In this document: positions 1 through 5,806 of the stretch, one piece after another
Layout of the letters: the number at the start of each line of letters is the position of its first letter
Numbering within the stretch: position 1 is the stretch's first letter
DNA from: Chloroflexota bacterium
GTDB taxonomy: Bacteria > Chloroflexota > UBA6077 > JACCZL01
Assembly (NCBI GenBank): GCA_020845495.1
Contig: JADLFM010000253.1
Span: 1 to 8,421 of the forward strand
Reading direction: 5' to 3'
DNA: 8,421 nucleotides
Position numbers and translations under genes: made by a program
The notes under the pieces: model-generated
What the model was told of the DNA's origin: nothing
Databases searched by the model: none
The model's input: only the letters and a program-made list of their open reading frames with translations

Positions 1-57
1 CGACAATGTCGGTGATCCAGTGCCCTGCTATCAGCCCAGATCGAAGGGGAGTCAGAT

Positions 58-264
58 ATGGGAGCCTTGGTCGCATCACCATCCAGTCAGCTTACGCAGC
101 CCGGCTCGCGCCTTGACGACGCCGATTCCCGCGCGCGGACGCTGTCCACGGCCAAGACCCCGGTGACCCCTGTCATCACGCCCATCGTCGATGCGCGAAC
201 CGTTGCCCAGGTGGTGCAGACGCAGGAGCAGAACTGGGCCTGCGAGTGGTGGCCGCCCGCCTGA
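58..264 (+). CDS. Short orphan reading frame, hypothetical (possibly a decayed gene start)
   Basis: A 68-codon frame starts at ATG 58 with a good Shine-Dalgarno sequence, GGGGAG at 46-51, six bases upstream. About 56 of its 68 codons end in G or C, as expected of real coding sequence in a GC-rich genome. The product is Ser/Thr/Pro-rich at the start and ends in a Trp-rich tail (NWACEWWPPA). I recognise no domain, signal peptide or membrane segment. The same frame stays open for 37 more codons after the TGA at 262-264, up to a TAG at 376-378, and still reads protein-like, so this may be the start of a gene broken by a nonsense mutation. It could equally be a chance open frame. Confidence 0.3.
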   Translation: MGALVASPSSQLTQPGSRLDDADSRARTLSTAKTPVTPVITPIVDARTVAQVVQTQEQNWACEWWPPA

Positions 265-395
265 TCCCGACAGTTCCTTGACGCGGCCTCAGATCAGGGC
301 GATCCGCCAGCCTTGGGCCGCGACCTTTCGAGGCTCGACAGCGCGTGCTACAGAAGAGCATCATCGGTATCGGCGTAGCCCGACCTGACCCCGTC

Positions 396-428
396 CACAC
401 GTGCATGCCTCCGGCCAGCGTACGTGTG
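396..428. repeat. Inverted repeat / stem-loop
   Basis: The arms CACACGTGC (396-404) and GTACGTGTG (420-428) pair over nine positions, one of them a G-U pair, around a 15-nt loop. No T-run follows on the plus strand, so it is not a classical intrinsic terminator. It sits just before the tandem repeat at 463-524 and may be part of the same element, or may end transcription from upstream. Confidence 0.45.
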
Positions 429-462
429 CAGTTGCCCCTGGGGAAGATCCCTCCACTCCGCT

Positions 463-524
463 CGTTCCTCGCCGCGGTCGGGATGACGGACGGGAGGGCG
501 TTTCTCGCTGCTGTCAGGTTGACG
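463..524. repeat. Imperfect tandem repeat, two units, 36-nt period
   Basis: The 26-base unit at 463-488 (starting CGTTCCTCGCC) recurs at 499-524 (starting CGTTTCTCGCT) with 21 of 26 positions identical. In one frame the units read RSFLAAVGMTDG and RAFLAAVRLTMG. From memory, similar RSFxAAxxMTxG-like reading frames turn up as spurious ORFs from interspersed intergenic repeats in several GC-rich genomes. I therefore read this as a non-coding interspersed repeat rather than a protein repeat. The repetition is seen directly; the family assignment is inference. Confidence 0.45.
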
Positions 525-723
525 ATGGGTACCGAGCAACCCTGCGATTCACGCCTGCCGAGCCACTAACCCTCCGACTCTGTGAAGTCAAATTGCAAGC
601 TCAAGATACCGCCCCAGGTGTACCGGCGAAGTGGAGCAACAGCGCTCTCGCCATACATGAGGCCTGCGACCGAGCTGGCATCGGTGATTCGAGTCCTTGC
701 TTAACTCTAAGGAAAGGAGCCAG

Positions 724-810
724 GTGCCGCTGTTGTCGCTTTCCCATCGGCTGGCAATGATGCCAGCGGCTGAGTTGATCAGCCGAATGTGTTCGAGGAG
801 GAACCCATGA
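724..810 (+). CDS. Possible 28-codon leader ORF coupled to the binding-protein gene
   Basis: GTG 724 is preceded by a strong Shine-Dalgarno sequence, AAAGGAG at 713-719, with a four-base gap. The frame runs 28 codons (starting MPLLSLSHRL) and stops at TGA 808-810, overlapping the ATG at 807 of the binding-protein gene as ATGA. The second gene's own ribosome site lies inside the last codons of this frame. This is the usual geometry of translational coupling. The peptide has no recognisable domain, and no run of one amino acid that would suggest a classical amino-acid attenuator. The frame also spans two inverted repeats (748-785), so ribosome movement here would disturb those structures. It could still be chance in GC-rich leader DNA; conservation in relatives would decide. 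Confidence 0.35.
   Translation: MPLLSLSHRLAMMPAAELISRMCSRRNP
748..785 (+). promoter_or_regulatory. Two adjacent, mutually exclusive inverted repeats in the operon leader
   Basis: GCTGGCA (750-756) and TGCCAGC (761-767) form a perfect 7-bp stem with a 4-nt loop. Directly next to it, CGGCTGA (767-773) and TCAGCCG (779-785) form a second perfect 7-bp stem with a 5-nt loop. CGGCTG also occurs at 748-753, so CAGCCG at 780-785 can pair with either copy, giving alternative folds. The block ends 9 nt before the GAGGAGG ribosome site. It may be an mRNA switch acting on translation of the binding protein, or a pair of DNA operators for a sugar-operon repressor. The pairing is seen; the role is inferred. 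Confidence 0.4.
795..801 (+). promoter_or_regulatory. Ribosome binding site of the binding-protein gene
   Basis: GAGGAGG lies five bases before ATG 807. It decides the start: an in-frame GTG at 789 lies upstream of this site and has no Shine-Dalgarno sequence of its own. Confidence 0.8.
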
Positions 811-2393
811 GTATCACCAGGATGCCCCGTCGGTCCCTGCTGCGCGCAGGACTGTGCATGATCGGGCTGGCAGCCGGATCATCAATGTTGGAGGCATGCG
901 GACGATCCGCTCGGGCGCCCGAAGGTGAAAAGCCCGCCGCGAGCGCCTCGACACCAGGGGTTGCCGCGACCGCGGCTCCCGGCGCCCCTGCCGCCCCGAC
1001 CGCCGTCGCGACGTCGACGATCAATCCGGTTACGCTGGCTGCCCCAGCCCTCGCAAAGAAGTTTGGTGGCGAGACCGTCAAGATCGCCACGACGACCGAA
1101 TACTACGCATACTCGATGCGCATGTTCCGGGATCAGATCGAACGAGACGGTAATGTCAAGATCACCATCGACGTGGTGCCGGCTCTCGATCTCTTCACGC
1201 GAAACATGGCCGAGTACAGTTCACAGACCACAAGCTATGACGTCTTCATGTTCGGACCGTATCTCCTGGCCGACTACGCGCCGCACCTGGAGCCCGTCAA
1301 GCCGCTGATCGATAAAGTCGGACTTGATCTGGCCCTCGACGATATTCTGCCTACCTTCAAGGACTACTATCTGAACTGGGGCGGAACCCAGTATGCGATG
1401 TCGTTCGACGGCGACATGCACATGATCCTCTACAACCGCGAGGTGTTCGAGGATACCGCCCTCATGAAGCAGTACAAGGACAAGACTGGCAAGGAGTTAG
1501 GCCCCCCCGCAACGTGGGACGATTATGTCGCGATCGCCCAGTTCTTCCATGAGACGCCGTGGCGAAAGGACGGGCAAAAGGGTTTCGGCGTGTCCGAGGG
1601 ATACGCCAGCCCGCACTGGTGGTGGGAGAGCCGATTCAGCGCCTACGGCGGGATGTTCTTCGACGAGGAGCTGAAGCCGCTGATCAACAGCCAGAACGGT
1701 ATCCTGGCTACAGAAAACCTGGTGAAGACCGCCGCCTTCACCCCGCCCGGAGCGAACAACTGGGCCTACCAGGATGTCGAGAATGCGCTGATCAAGGGTG
1801 AAGCGCCACTGTCGATGAACTGGAGTTCGGCAGCGCGCGCGGCTCAGGACCCCCAGAAGTCTACGACTGCCGGGAAGATCGGGTACGCCGTCACCCCGAG
1901 CGCGCCAGTCAATGGGCAAGTGTGGCCGTCGCGTCCCGCTCTCTGCACCGGCCAGAACCTGGGCATCCCAAAGTACAGCAAGTCGAAAGAGGCTGCTGCA
2001 TACGTTCTCTGGTTCCTGACGCGACCTGAGGTCCACGCGCGCCACTGCCTCGACACGGCTACCGGGATCGATGCGTATCGACCCAGCGTGCTCAAGAACG
2101 AGCAGTTCGTCAAGACCTACGGTCAGCAGTACATAGACGTCATCAGCACCACCCTACAGACCGGCTTCCCGGATCTCCAGGTGCCTGGCGCGTTTGAGTA
2201 CTACACCAAGCTGCGGGACGGGCTGTCTCAAGCGATCACCAAAGTGAAGCCCGTTAAAGAGGCACTCGACGGCGTGGCGGACGAGTGGAATAAGGTGAGC
2301 CAGCGTGTTGGAGTCGACCGTCAGAAAGAGGCCTGGAACAAGGCGCTCACCGCCATGAAAACACGGGGATTGGTCTACCGGCCGATCGGCTGA
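807..2393 (+). CDS. ABC transporter substrate-binding lipoprotein, sugar type (CUT1, extracellular family 1)
   Basis: This 528-residue protein would capture a solute outside the membrane and deliver it to the two permeases encoded next. The N-terminus has a twin-arginine-like signal (RR at 8-9, then SLLRAG) and a lipobox LEAC with Cys31 as the lipid-anchored residue. Tat export followed by signal peptidase II processing is therefore likely. Residues about 32-75 form an Ala/Pro/Thr-rich linker holding the binding domain off the membrane. The remainder has the build of a MalE-like family 1 binding protein: a beta strand near residue 90 (TVKIAT), a central NREVFEDTAL region followed by PATWDDYVAIA, and later GQNLGIPKYSKSKEAA with LWFLTRPE. 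At over 500 residues it is longer than typical members of about 420-450, partly because of the linker. The substrate cannot be read from sequence; an oligosaccharide or polyol is the usual guess. It is first in the operon, as is common for CUT1 systems. Confidence 0.9.
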   Translation: MSITRMPRRSLLRAGLCMIGLAAGSSMLEACGRSARAPEGEKPAASASTPGVAATAAPGAPAAPTAVATSTINPVTLAAPALAKKFGGETVKIATTTEYYAYSMRMFRDQIERDGNVKITIDVVPALDLFTRNMAEYSSQTTSYDVFMFGPYLLADYAPHLEPVKPLIDKVGLDLALDDILPTFKDYYLNWGGTQYAMSFDGDMHMILYNREVFEDTALMKQYKDKTGKELGPPATWDDYVAIAQFFHETPWRKDGQKGFGVSEGYASPHWWWESRFSAYGGMFFDEELKPLINSQNGILATENLVKTAAFTPPGANNWAYQDVENALIKGEAPLSMNWSSAARAAQDPQKSTTAGKIGYAVTPSAPVNGQVWPSRPALCTGQNLGIPKYSKSKEAAAYVLWFLTRPEVHARHCLDTATGIDAYRPSVLKNEQFVKTYGQQYIDVISTTLQTGFPDLQVPGAFEYYTKLRDGLSQAITKVKPVKEALDGVADEWNKVSQRVGVDRQKEAWNKALTAMKTRGLVYRPIG

Positions 2394-2426
2394 ATCTGCC
2401 TAAGGCACACCGTGTCGCTCCTGCTC

Positions 2427-2470
2427 GGGTCCCCGCCTGCGATTCTTGCGCTGCACCAGGATGGGGACCT
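2427..2470 (+). promoter_or_regulatory. Stem-loop between binding-protein and permease genes
   Basis: GGTCCCC (2428-2434) pairs with GGGGACC (2463-2469). The stem continues through a G-U pair and one bulged A to CCTG (2436-2439) with CAGG (2457-2460), around a 17-nt loop. No T-run follows, so a complete intrinsic stop is unlikely. A hairpin in this position commonly protects the 3' end of the abundant binding-protein message, or lowers read-through so that the permeases are made in smaller amounts. The structure is seen; the function is inferred from comparable operons such as malE-malF. Confidence 0.55.
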
Positions 2471-2500
2471 ATCGGCGGGAGCATGTCGTGGCGACGCCTC

Positions 2501-2505
2501 GGAGG
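2501..2505 (+). promoter_or_regulatory. Ribosome binding site of the first permease gene
   Basis: GGAGG lies seven bases before GTG 2513. The in-frame ATG at 2483 has only GGGAG one base away, too close for efficient initiation, so GTG 2513 is preferred. Confidence 0.65.
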
Positions 2506-2512
2506 CGCAACG

Positions 2513-3457
2513 GTGACACAGCAAGTACGAGTACTCGAAGTACCACCGGCAGAGCCCGTGCGCTCAGCACGCATTCGGCGCTGGCGATTCCGCCGCTATA
2601 TCTTCATTCTGCCCACCGCCGCGTACCTCTTCATCGGGACGATCTACCTGATGCTCTACGCGTTGGCGGTCAGTTTCACAGCCTACGATCTCCAGTTTAA
2701 TCCGACCTGGGAGTTCGTCGGGCTGCGCAACTACCATGAGATCTTCGCGGACGAGCAGTTTTGGCGCTCACTCCGACAGACGGCCTGGATCGCGATCCCG
2801 GCACTCGTGCTCGAGTTTCTGGCGGGCTTCGGAATGGCGCTCATGCTCAATCGGAACTTTCGAGGCCGCGCTCTCGCGATCAGCTTGATTGCCACGCCGG
2901 TCATGGTTTCGCTCGCAGCGACGGGTATGTCCTTTCGGATGTTGCTGTCGCCCAAGTACGGTCCGATCAACGATATCCTCTCGATGCTGTCCGGGCAAGA
3001 TGTCTTGATCGACTGGCTTGGCTCGATCAGTCTGGCCCGTCCGGCCATCGTACTCGTGGACGTATGGCACTCCTCGCCGTTCTTTATGCTGCTGCTGCTC
3101 GCGGCGCTTCAGAACATCCCGGACGAGGTGTATGAGGCGGCCCGTGTCGATGGGGCGAACACCTGGCAAATATTTGTCCGCGTCACCATCCCCCTCCTCA
3201 AGCCGGTGATGGTGCTTGGGCTGCTCTTGCGCGCCATCGACCTCACCCGGATCTTTGACGTGATCTTCGTGATGACCCAGGGTGGCCCGGGCACGCAGAC
3301 CCAGACCATAAGCTACTACGTGTATACCGAGGGACTGGGTCACTTCCGTATCGGGTACGCCGCGGCGATCGCGTGGGTGCTCTGCATCGGCACGATCATT
3401 TTCTCGCAGGTGTTCCTCAGGGTGACTCGACAAACCGGCCAGGAGGAGACCGCATGA
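2513..3457 (+). CDS. ABC sugar transporter permease, MalF/UgpA type
   Basis: This inner-membrane subunit of the CUT1 importer forms half of the translocation channel. From GTG 2513 it has 314 residues, close to the usual 290-320 of this subfamily. Six hydrophobic segments can be seen, the first at YIFILPTAAYLFIGTIYL and the last at YAAAIAWVLCIGTIIF. The EAA loop that docks onto the ATPase is well formed: EAARVDGA starts at residue 208 and leads into FVRVTIPLLKPV, with the conserved Gly and Ile-Pro-Leu. A typical WxxxPF-like stretch (WHSSPFFMLLLLAAL) precedes the EAA loop. The start is chosen on the GGAGG site; ATG 2483 would add ten residues. The stop overlaps the start of the next permease gene, indicating a shared transcript and coupled translation. 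Confidence 0.9.
   Translation: MTQQVRVLEVPPAEPVRSARIRRWRFRRYIFILPTAAYLFIGTIYLMLYALAVSFTAYDLQFNPTWEFVGLRNYHEIFADEQFWRSLRQTAWIAIPALVLEFLAGFGMALMLNRNFRGRALAISLIATPVMVSLAATGMSFRMLLSPKYGPINDILSMLSGQDVLIDWLGSISLARPAIVLVDVWHSSPFFMLLLLAALQNIPDEVYEAARVDGANTWQIFVRVTIPLLKPVMVLGLLLRAIDLTRIFDVIFVMTQGGPGTQTQTISYYVYTEGLGHFRIGYAAAIAWVLCIGTIIFSQVFLRVTRQTGQEETA
3441..3448 (+). promoter_or_regulatory. Ribosome binding site of the second permease gene
   Basis: AGGAGGAG sits five bases before ATG 3454, inside the last codons of the first permease gene. It fixes the start at 3454 (or the adjacent ATG 3457) rather than the in-frame ATG 3373 well inside the upstream gene. Confidence 0.8.
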
Positions 3458-4293
3458 TGACGGGTCGCCCATTCAAGGTACTTCGCGGGCTCAGTTTCTA
3501 CATCGCCGTGATTGGGCTCGTGCTGATCTTTATCTTCCCGTCGCTCTGGATCCTCTCAACCTCGCTGAAGTACCCGGTGGAGTACTACACCTATCCACCC
3601 ATCTGGATCCCATCCCAGGTGACACTAGACAACTACCGACTGATGTTTATGGAGTACCAGGTCGGGGCTGTGGTTGCCAACAGCCTGCTGATCGCACTCG
3701 CGAATACGACGGTTGTACTCATGCTGGCAGTGCCAGCCGCGTACGCGATCGGTCGGTATCGTCTAGGCGGCGATCACCTCTCATTCTGGATCATTAGCCA
3801 GCGAATGCTGCCAGCGGTCGCTATCGTCATTCCGATGTTCCTCGTCGCGCGCTCCTTGGGTCTCACCAACACCTACCATGGACTCCTGCTAGCGTATTCT
3901 CTTTTCCTCACGCCCTTCGCAATCTGGCTCCTGATCGGCTTCTTCAAGGAGTTCCCATACGACATCCAGGACGCGGCAGAGATCGACGGCTGCTCGGAAC
4001 TAGGGAGTCTGGTGCGAATCGTTCTCCCGCTGCTGTCGGGTGGCATCTTTGTCGTGGCTTTACTGGTGTTTGTGTTTACCTGGAACGACCTCTTGATCGC
4101 CATCGTCCTCACGCGTGCTGAGACGCGCACGATCATGGCCTTCTTCACGGCCGTGCTCACGGCTCCGACCGGGGAGAACTACGGGGTTGCTGCTGGCTCG
4201 GTTGTCATTGGACTGATCCCCGCCTACCTGTTCGCCTTGTTCGGACAACAGTATCTGACACGAGGCCTAACCATGGGAGGAGTCAAAGGGTAG
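3454..4293 (+). CDS. ABC sugar transporter permease, MalG/UgpE type
   Basis: This is the second inner-membrane channel subunit of the importer. It has 279 residues, the usual length for the MalG-like subfamily. Six hydrophobic segments are visible, beginning with FYIAVIGLVLIFIFPSLWIL near the N-terminus and ending with VVIGLIPAYLFALFGQQYLT. The EAA loop reads DAAEIDGCSE from residue 173 and continues into VRIVLPLLSGG; Asp replaces the first Glu, a common variant. FTWNDLLIAIVL and the C-terminal RGLTMGGVKG are typical of the family. The start overlaps the previous stop by four bases (ATGA) behind a strong ribosome site. The operon ends here with no ATP-binding subunit, so an MsmK/UgpC-like ATPase from elsewhere in the genome is likely shared. 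Confidence 0.9.
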   Translation: MMTGRPFKVLRGLSFYIAVIGLVLIFIFPSLWILSTSLKYPVEYYTYPPIWIPSQVTLDNYRLMFMEYQVGAVVANSLLIALANTTVVLMLAVPAAYAIGRYRLGGDHLSFWIISQRMLPAVAIVIPMFLVARSLGLTNTYHGLLLAYSLFLTPFAIWLLIGFFKEFPYDIQDAAEIDGCSELGSLVRIVLPLLSGGIFVVALLVFVFTWNDLLIAIVLTRAETRTIMAFFTAVLTAPTGENYGVAAGSVVIGLIPAYLFALFGQQYLTRGLTMGGVKG

Positions 4294-4435
4294 ACAGACG
4301 CTCGCTAGACGATGCCTGACATCGCCCACGTTGTTCCGTCCGCCAGCACCTCGCCGAAGCCCTCGGTGCAGGGGGCGGCGATGAGGGGCCTTCCAGGAAA
4401 TACTGTGACGGCCGCGACGGCAGAGACGCGGGGGC
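4294..4435. other. Convergent intergenic region
   Basis: These 142 bases separate the ends of two converging operons. The clearest structure is the bulged hairpin at 4349-4386. A minus-strand frame through here (ending WAMSGIV at about 4305) reads protein-like but has no start outside fabF coding sequence, so it may be a remnant or chance. No gene is called. Confidence 0.5.
4349..4386. terminator. Weak candidate bidirectional terminator hairpin
   Basis: CCTCGCCG (4349-4356) pairs with CGGC and GAGG (4376-4379, 4383-4386) across a three-base bulge. Inside it CCCT (4360-4363) pairs with AGGG (4370-4373). The position between convergent operons suits a two-way terminator, but there is no T-run on either side, so this is tentative. 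Confidence 0.25.
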
Positions 4436-5695
4436 CTACTCCTCCCAGGCTTTGAACACGGCCACCGCGTTCTGCCCGCCGAACCCGAACCCGTTCACAA
4501 TCGCCGTGCGGACCCGCTTCTCGCGGGCCACGTTCGGCACGTAGTCCAGGTCGCACTCGGGGTCGGGTGTGTCCAGGTTGATCGTCGGCGGGATCACCCC
4601 ACGGTCGAGCGTCAGGACGGTCGTCACGGCGGAGATCGCGCCGGCCGCCCCGAGCAGGTGGCCGACCATCGACTTCGGCGACGAAAGCTGCAGGTTGTAG
4701 GCGTGGTCGCCGAACACCTGCTTGACCGCCCGCGTCTCCGAGGCGTCGTTGAGCGGCGTGCCAGTCCCGTGCGCGCACACGTACTCGATCTCCGACGGCG
4801 TCAGGCCGGCCTGCGCGATGGCCTTCCGCATGCAGCGCGCCGCCGCCTCGCCGCTCGGCTCGGGAGCCGTCAGGTGGTACGCGTCGGCGTTGTGCGCCAC
4901 GCCGGCCAGCTCGGCGTAGATCCGCGCGCCCCGCGCCCGGGCAAAGTCCAGCCGTTCCAGCATCAGGATCGCGCCGCCCTCGCCGAACAGGAAGCCGTCT
5001 CGGTCCCTGTCAAACGGACGCGAGGCGAGCGTCGGCGTGTCGTTCTTCTTGGAGAGCGCGCCCAGCCGCCCCAGCGAGATGAATGCCAGCGGCGAGATAG
5101 CGGACTCGGTGCCGCCCGTCAACAGCGCCTTGGCGTCGCCCCGCTTGAGGATGTGATAGGCGTCGTAGAGGGCGTAGACGCCAGCCGCGCAGGCGGCGAT
5201 CTCGGTGACGGCGGGGCCGTTCAGCCCGAACGTGATCGAGACCTGGCAGGACGCCATGTTCGCGATCATCGACGGGATGAACATCGGGTTCACGCGGTCC
5301 ACGCCGCGCGTCAGCAGCGTCTCGGACTCGTGGGCCGTGTCCGAGACGCCGCCGCCGCCCGTCGCCACGGCCACGCCGACATCCCAGCGGTTCTGGTCGT
5401 CGATGGTCAGGCCACTGTCCGACAGCGCCTGCTGGCTGGCCGCCAACGAGAACTGGGCGAACCGCGCCGCCCGCCGCGACATCCGTCCGGCTTCCTTCTT
5501 CTCGAAGTACTGGCCCAGATCGAAGTCTTTCACTTCCGCGGCGATCTGTACCGACAGCGCAGATGCATCGAACTGAGTGATCTGACCGCCGCCGGAGACG
5601 CCGGCGGTCAGATTCTTCCAGAACTCTTCGACAGTGTTGCCGATCGGGGTGACGGCCCCGAGACCGGTCACCACGACGCGGTTGTCTTCACCCAT
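4436..5695 (-). CDS. fabF: Beta-ketoacyl-ACP synthase II (FabF), downstream copy
   Basis: This cytoplasmic enzyme condenses malonyl-ACP with a growing acyl-ACP, releasing CO2 and lengthening the chain by two carbons. It has 419 residues against about 412 in E. coli FabF. The thiolase-fold catalytic set is complete: Cys169 in AACAAG, His309 in CAHGTGTP, and Lys341 and His346 in KSMVGHLLGAAGA. The C-terminal gating loop reads GFGFGGQN (402-409) and keeps the Phe corresponding to E. coli Phe400. The start ATG at 5695 is preceded by GAGAGG six bases away. It lies 111 nt downstream of the other synthase gene and is probably co-transcribed with it and fabD. Codons 28-39 contain a 12-bp perfect inverted repeat (5580-5613), where the usual SGxGPIT segment reads SGGGQIT. 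Assignment to KAS II rather than KAS I rests on overall resemblance. Confidence 0.93.
   Translation of the reverse strand: MGEDNRVVVTGLGAVTPIGNTVEEFWKNLTAGVSGGGQITQFDASALSVQIAAEVKDFDLGQYFEKKEAGRMSRRAARFAQFSLAASQQALSDSGLTIDDQNRWDVGVAVATGGGGVSDTAHESETLLTRGVDRVNPMFIPSMIANMASCQVSITFGLNGPAVTEIAACAAGVYALYDAYHILKRGDAKALLTGGTESAISPLAFISLGRLGALSKKNDTPTLASRPFDRDRDGFLFGEGGAILMLERLDFARARGARIYAELAGVAHNADAYHLTAPEPSGEAAARCMRKAIAQAGLTPSEIEYVCAHGTGTPLNDASETRAVKQVFGDHAYNLQLSSPKSMVGHLLGAAGAISAVTTVLTLDRGVIPPTINLDTPDPECDLDYVPNVAREKRVRTAIVNGFGFGGQNAVAVFKAWEE
5580..5613 (-). repeat. 12-bp perfect inverted repeat inside fabF coding sequence
   Basis: ATCTGACCGCCG (5580-5591) and CGGCGGTCAGAT (5602-5613) are exact reverse complements around a 10-nt spacer. 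In the mRNA of the downstream synthase this would be a stable hairpin beginning about 80 nt after the start codon. A second, competing pairing of GCCGG with CCGGC exists inside it. Confidence 0.6.
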
Positions 5696-5806
5696 GCCTT
5701 GCCTCTCGCATCGCCGACTCGTCCTTGCTGGCGCTGCTGATTGTCGTTGTGTGCTGCGCGTGATTGTATGGGCTGCCCTTGGAACCTGGTTCGCGCTGAG
5801 AGACGC

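Larger units (their letters stand above)
265..723. other. Non-coding or decayed stretch upstream of the ABC operon
   Basis: I find no convincing gene in these 459 bases. Open frames exist on both strands but lack ribosome sites and recognisable protein content. The stretch holds the possible read-on of the frame before it (to 378), a 9-bp stem-loop (396-428) and an imperfect tandem repeat (463-524). The operon promoter should lie between about 530 and 720, but I see no pair of hexamers close enough to the sigma-70 consensus to name one. Confidence 0.5.

Noticed and set aside
661..720. A tRNA-like T-arm (GATTCGAGTCC)
   Set aside because: The flanking bases do not pair as a 5-bp T stem, and no anticodon or acceptor stem could be laid out.
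789..806. GTG 789 as start of the binding-protein gene
   Set aside because: It precedes the GAGGAGG site, which is correctly spaced for ATG 807, and would put an acidic FEEEP stretch before the signal peptide.
3373..3453. ATG 3373 as start of the second permease
   Set aside because: It lies deep within the upstream gene, and the added residues are hydrophilic and unlike the family. ATG 3454 has a strong ribosome site and an ATGA overlap.
2768..3472. A 234-codon minus-strand frame opposite the first permease gene
   Set aside because: The permease has six membrane segments and an EAA loop; the opposite frame is a His/Arg/Glu-rich shadow with no ribosome site considered credible.
4658..5740. 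A 360-codon open frame on the plus strand opposite the downstream fabF
   Set aside because: It is the antisense of a gene with a complete catalytic set. The product is Arg-rich and without recognisable domains, as expected of a GC-rich shadow frame.
5763..5768. TACAAT on the minus strand as an internal promoter for the downstream synthase
   Set aside because: No matching -35 hexamer at 16-18 bases; one mismatch to the -10 consensus alone is too weak.
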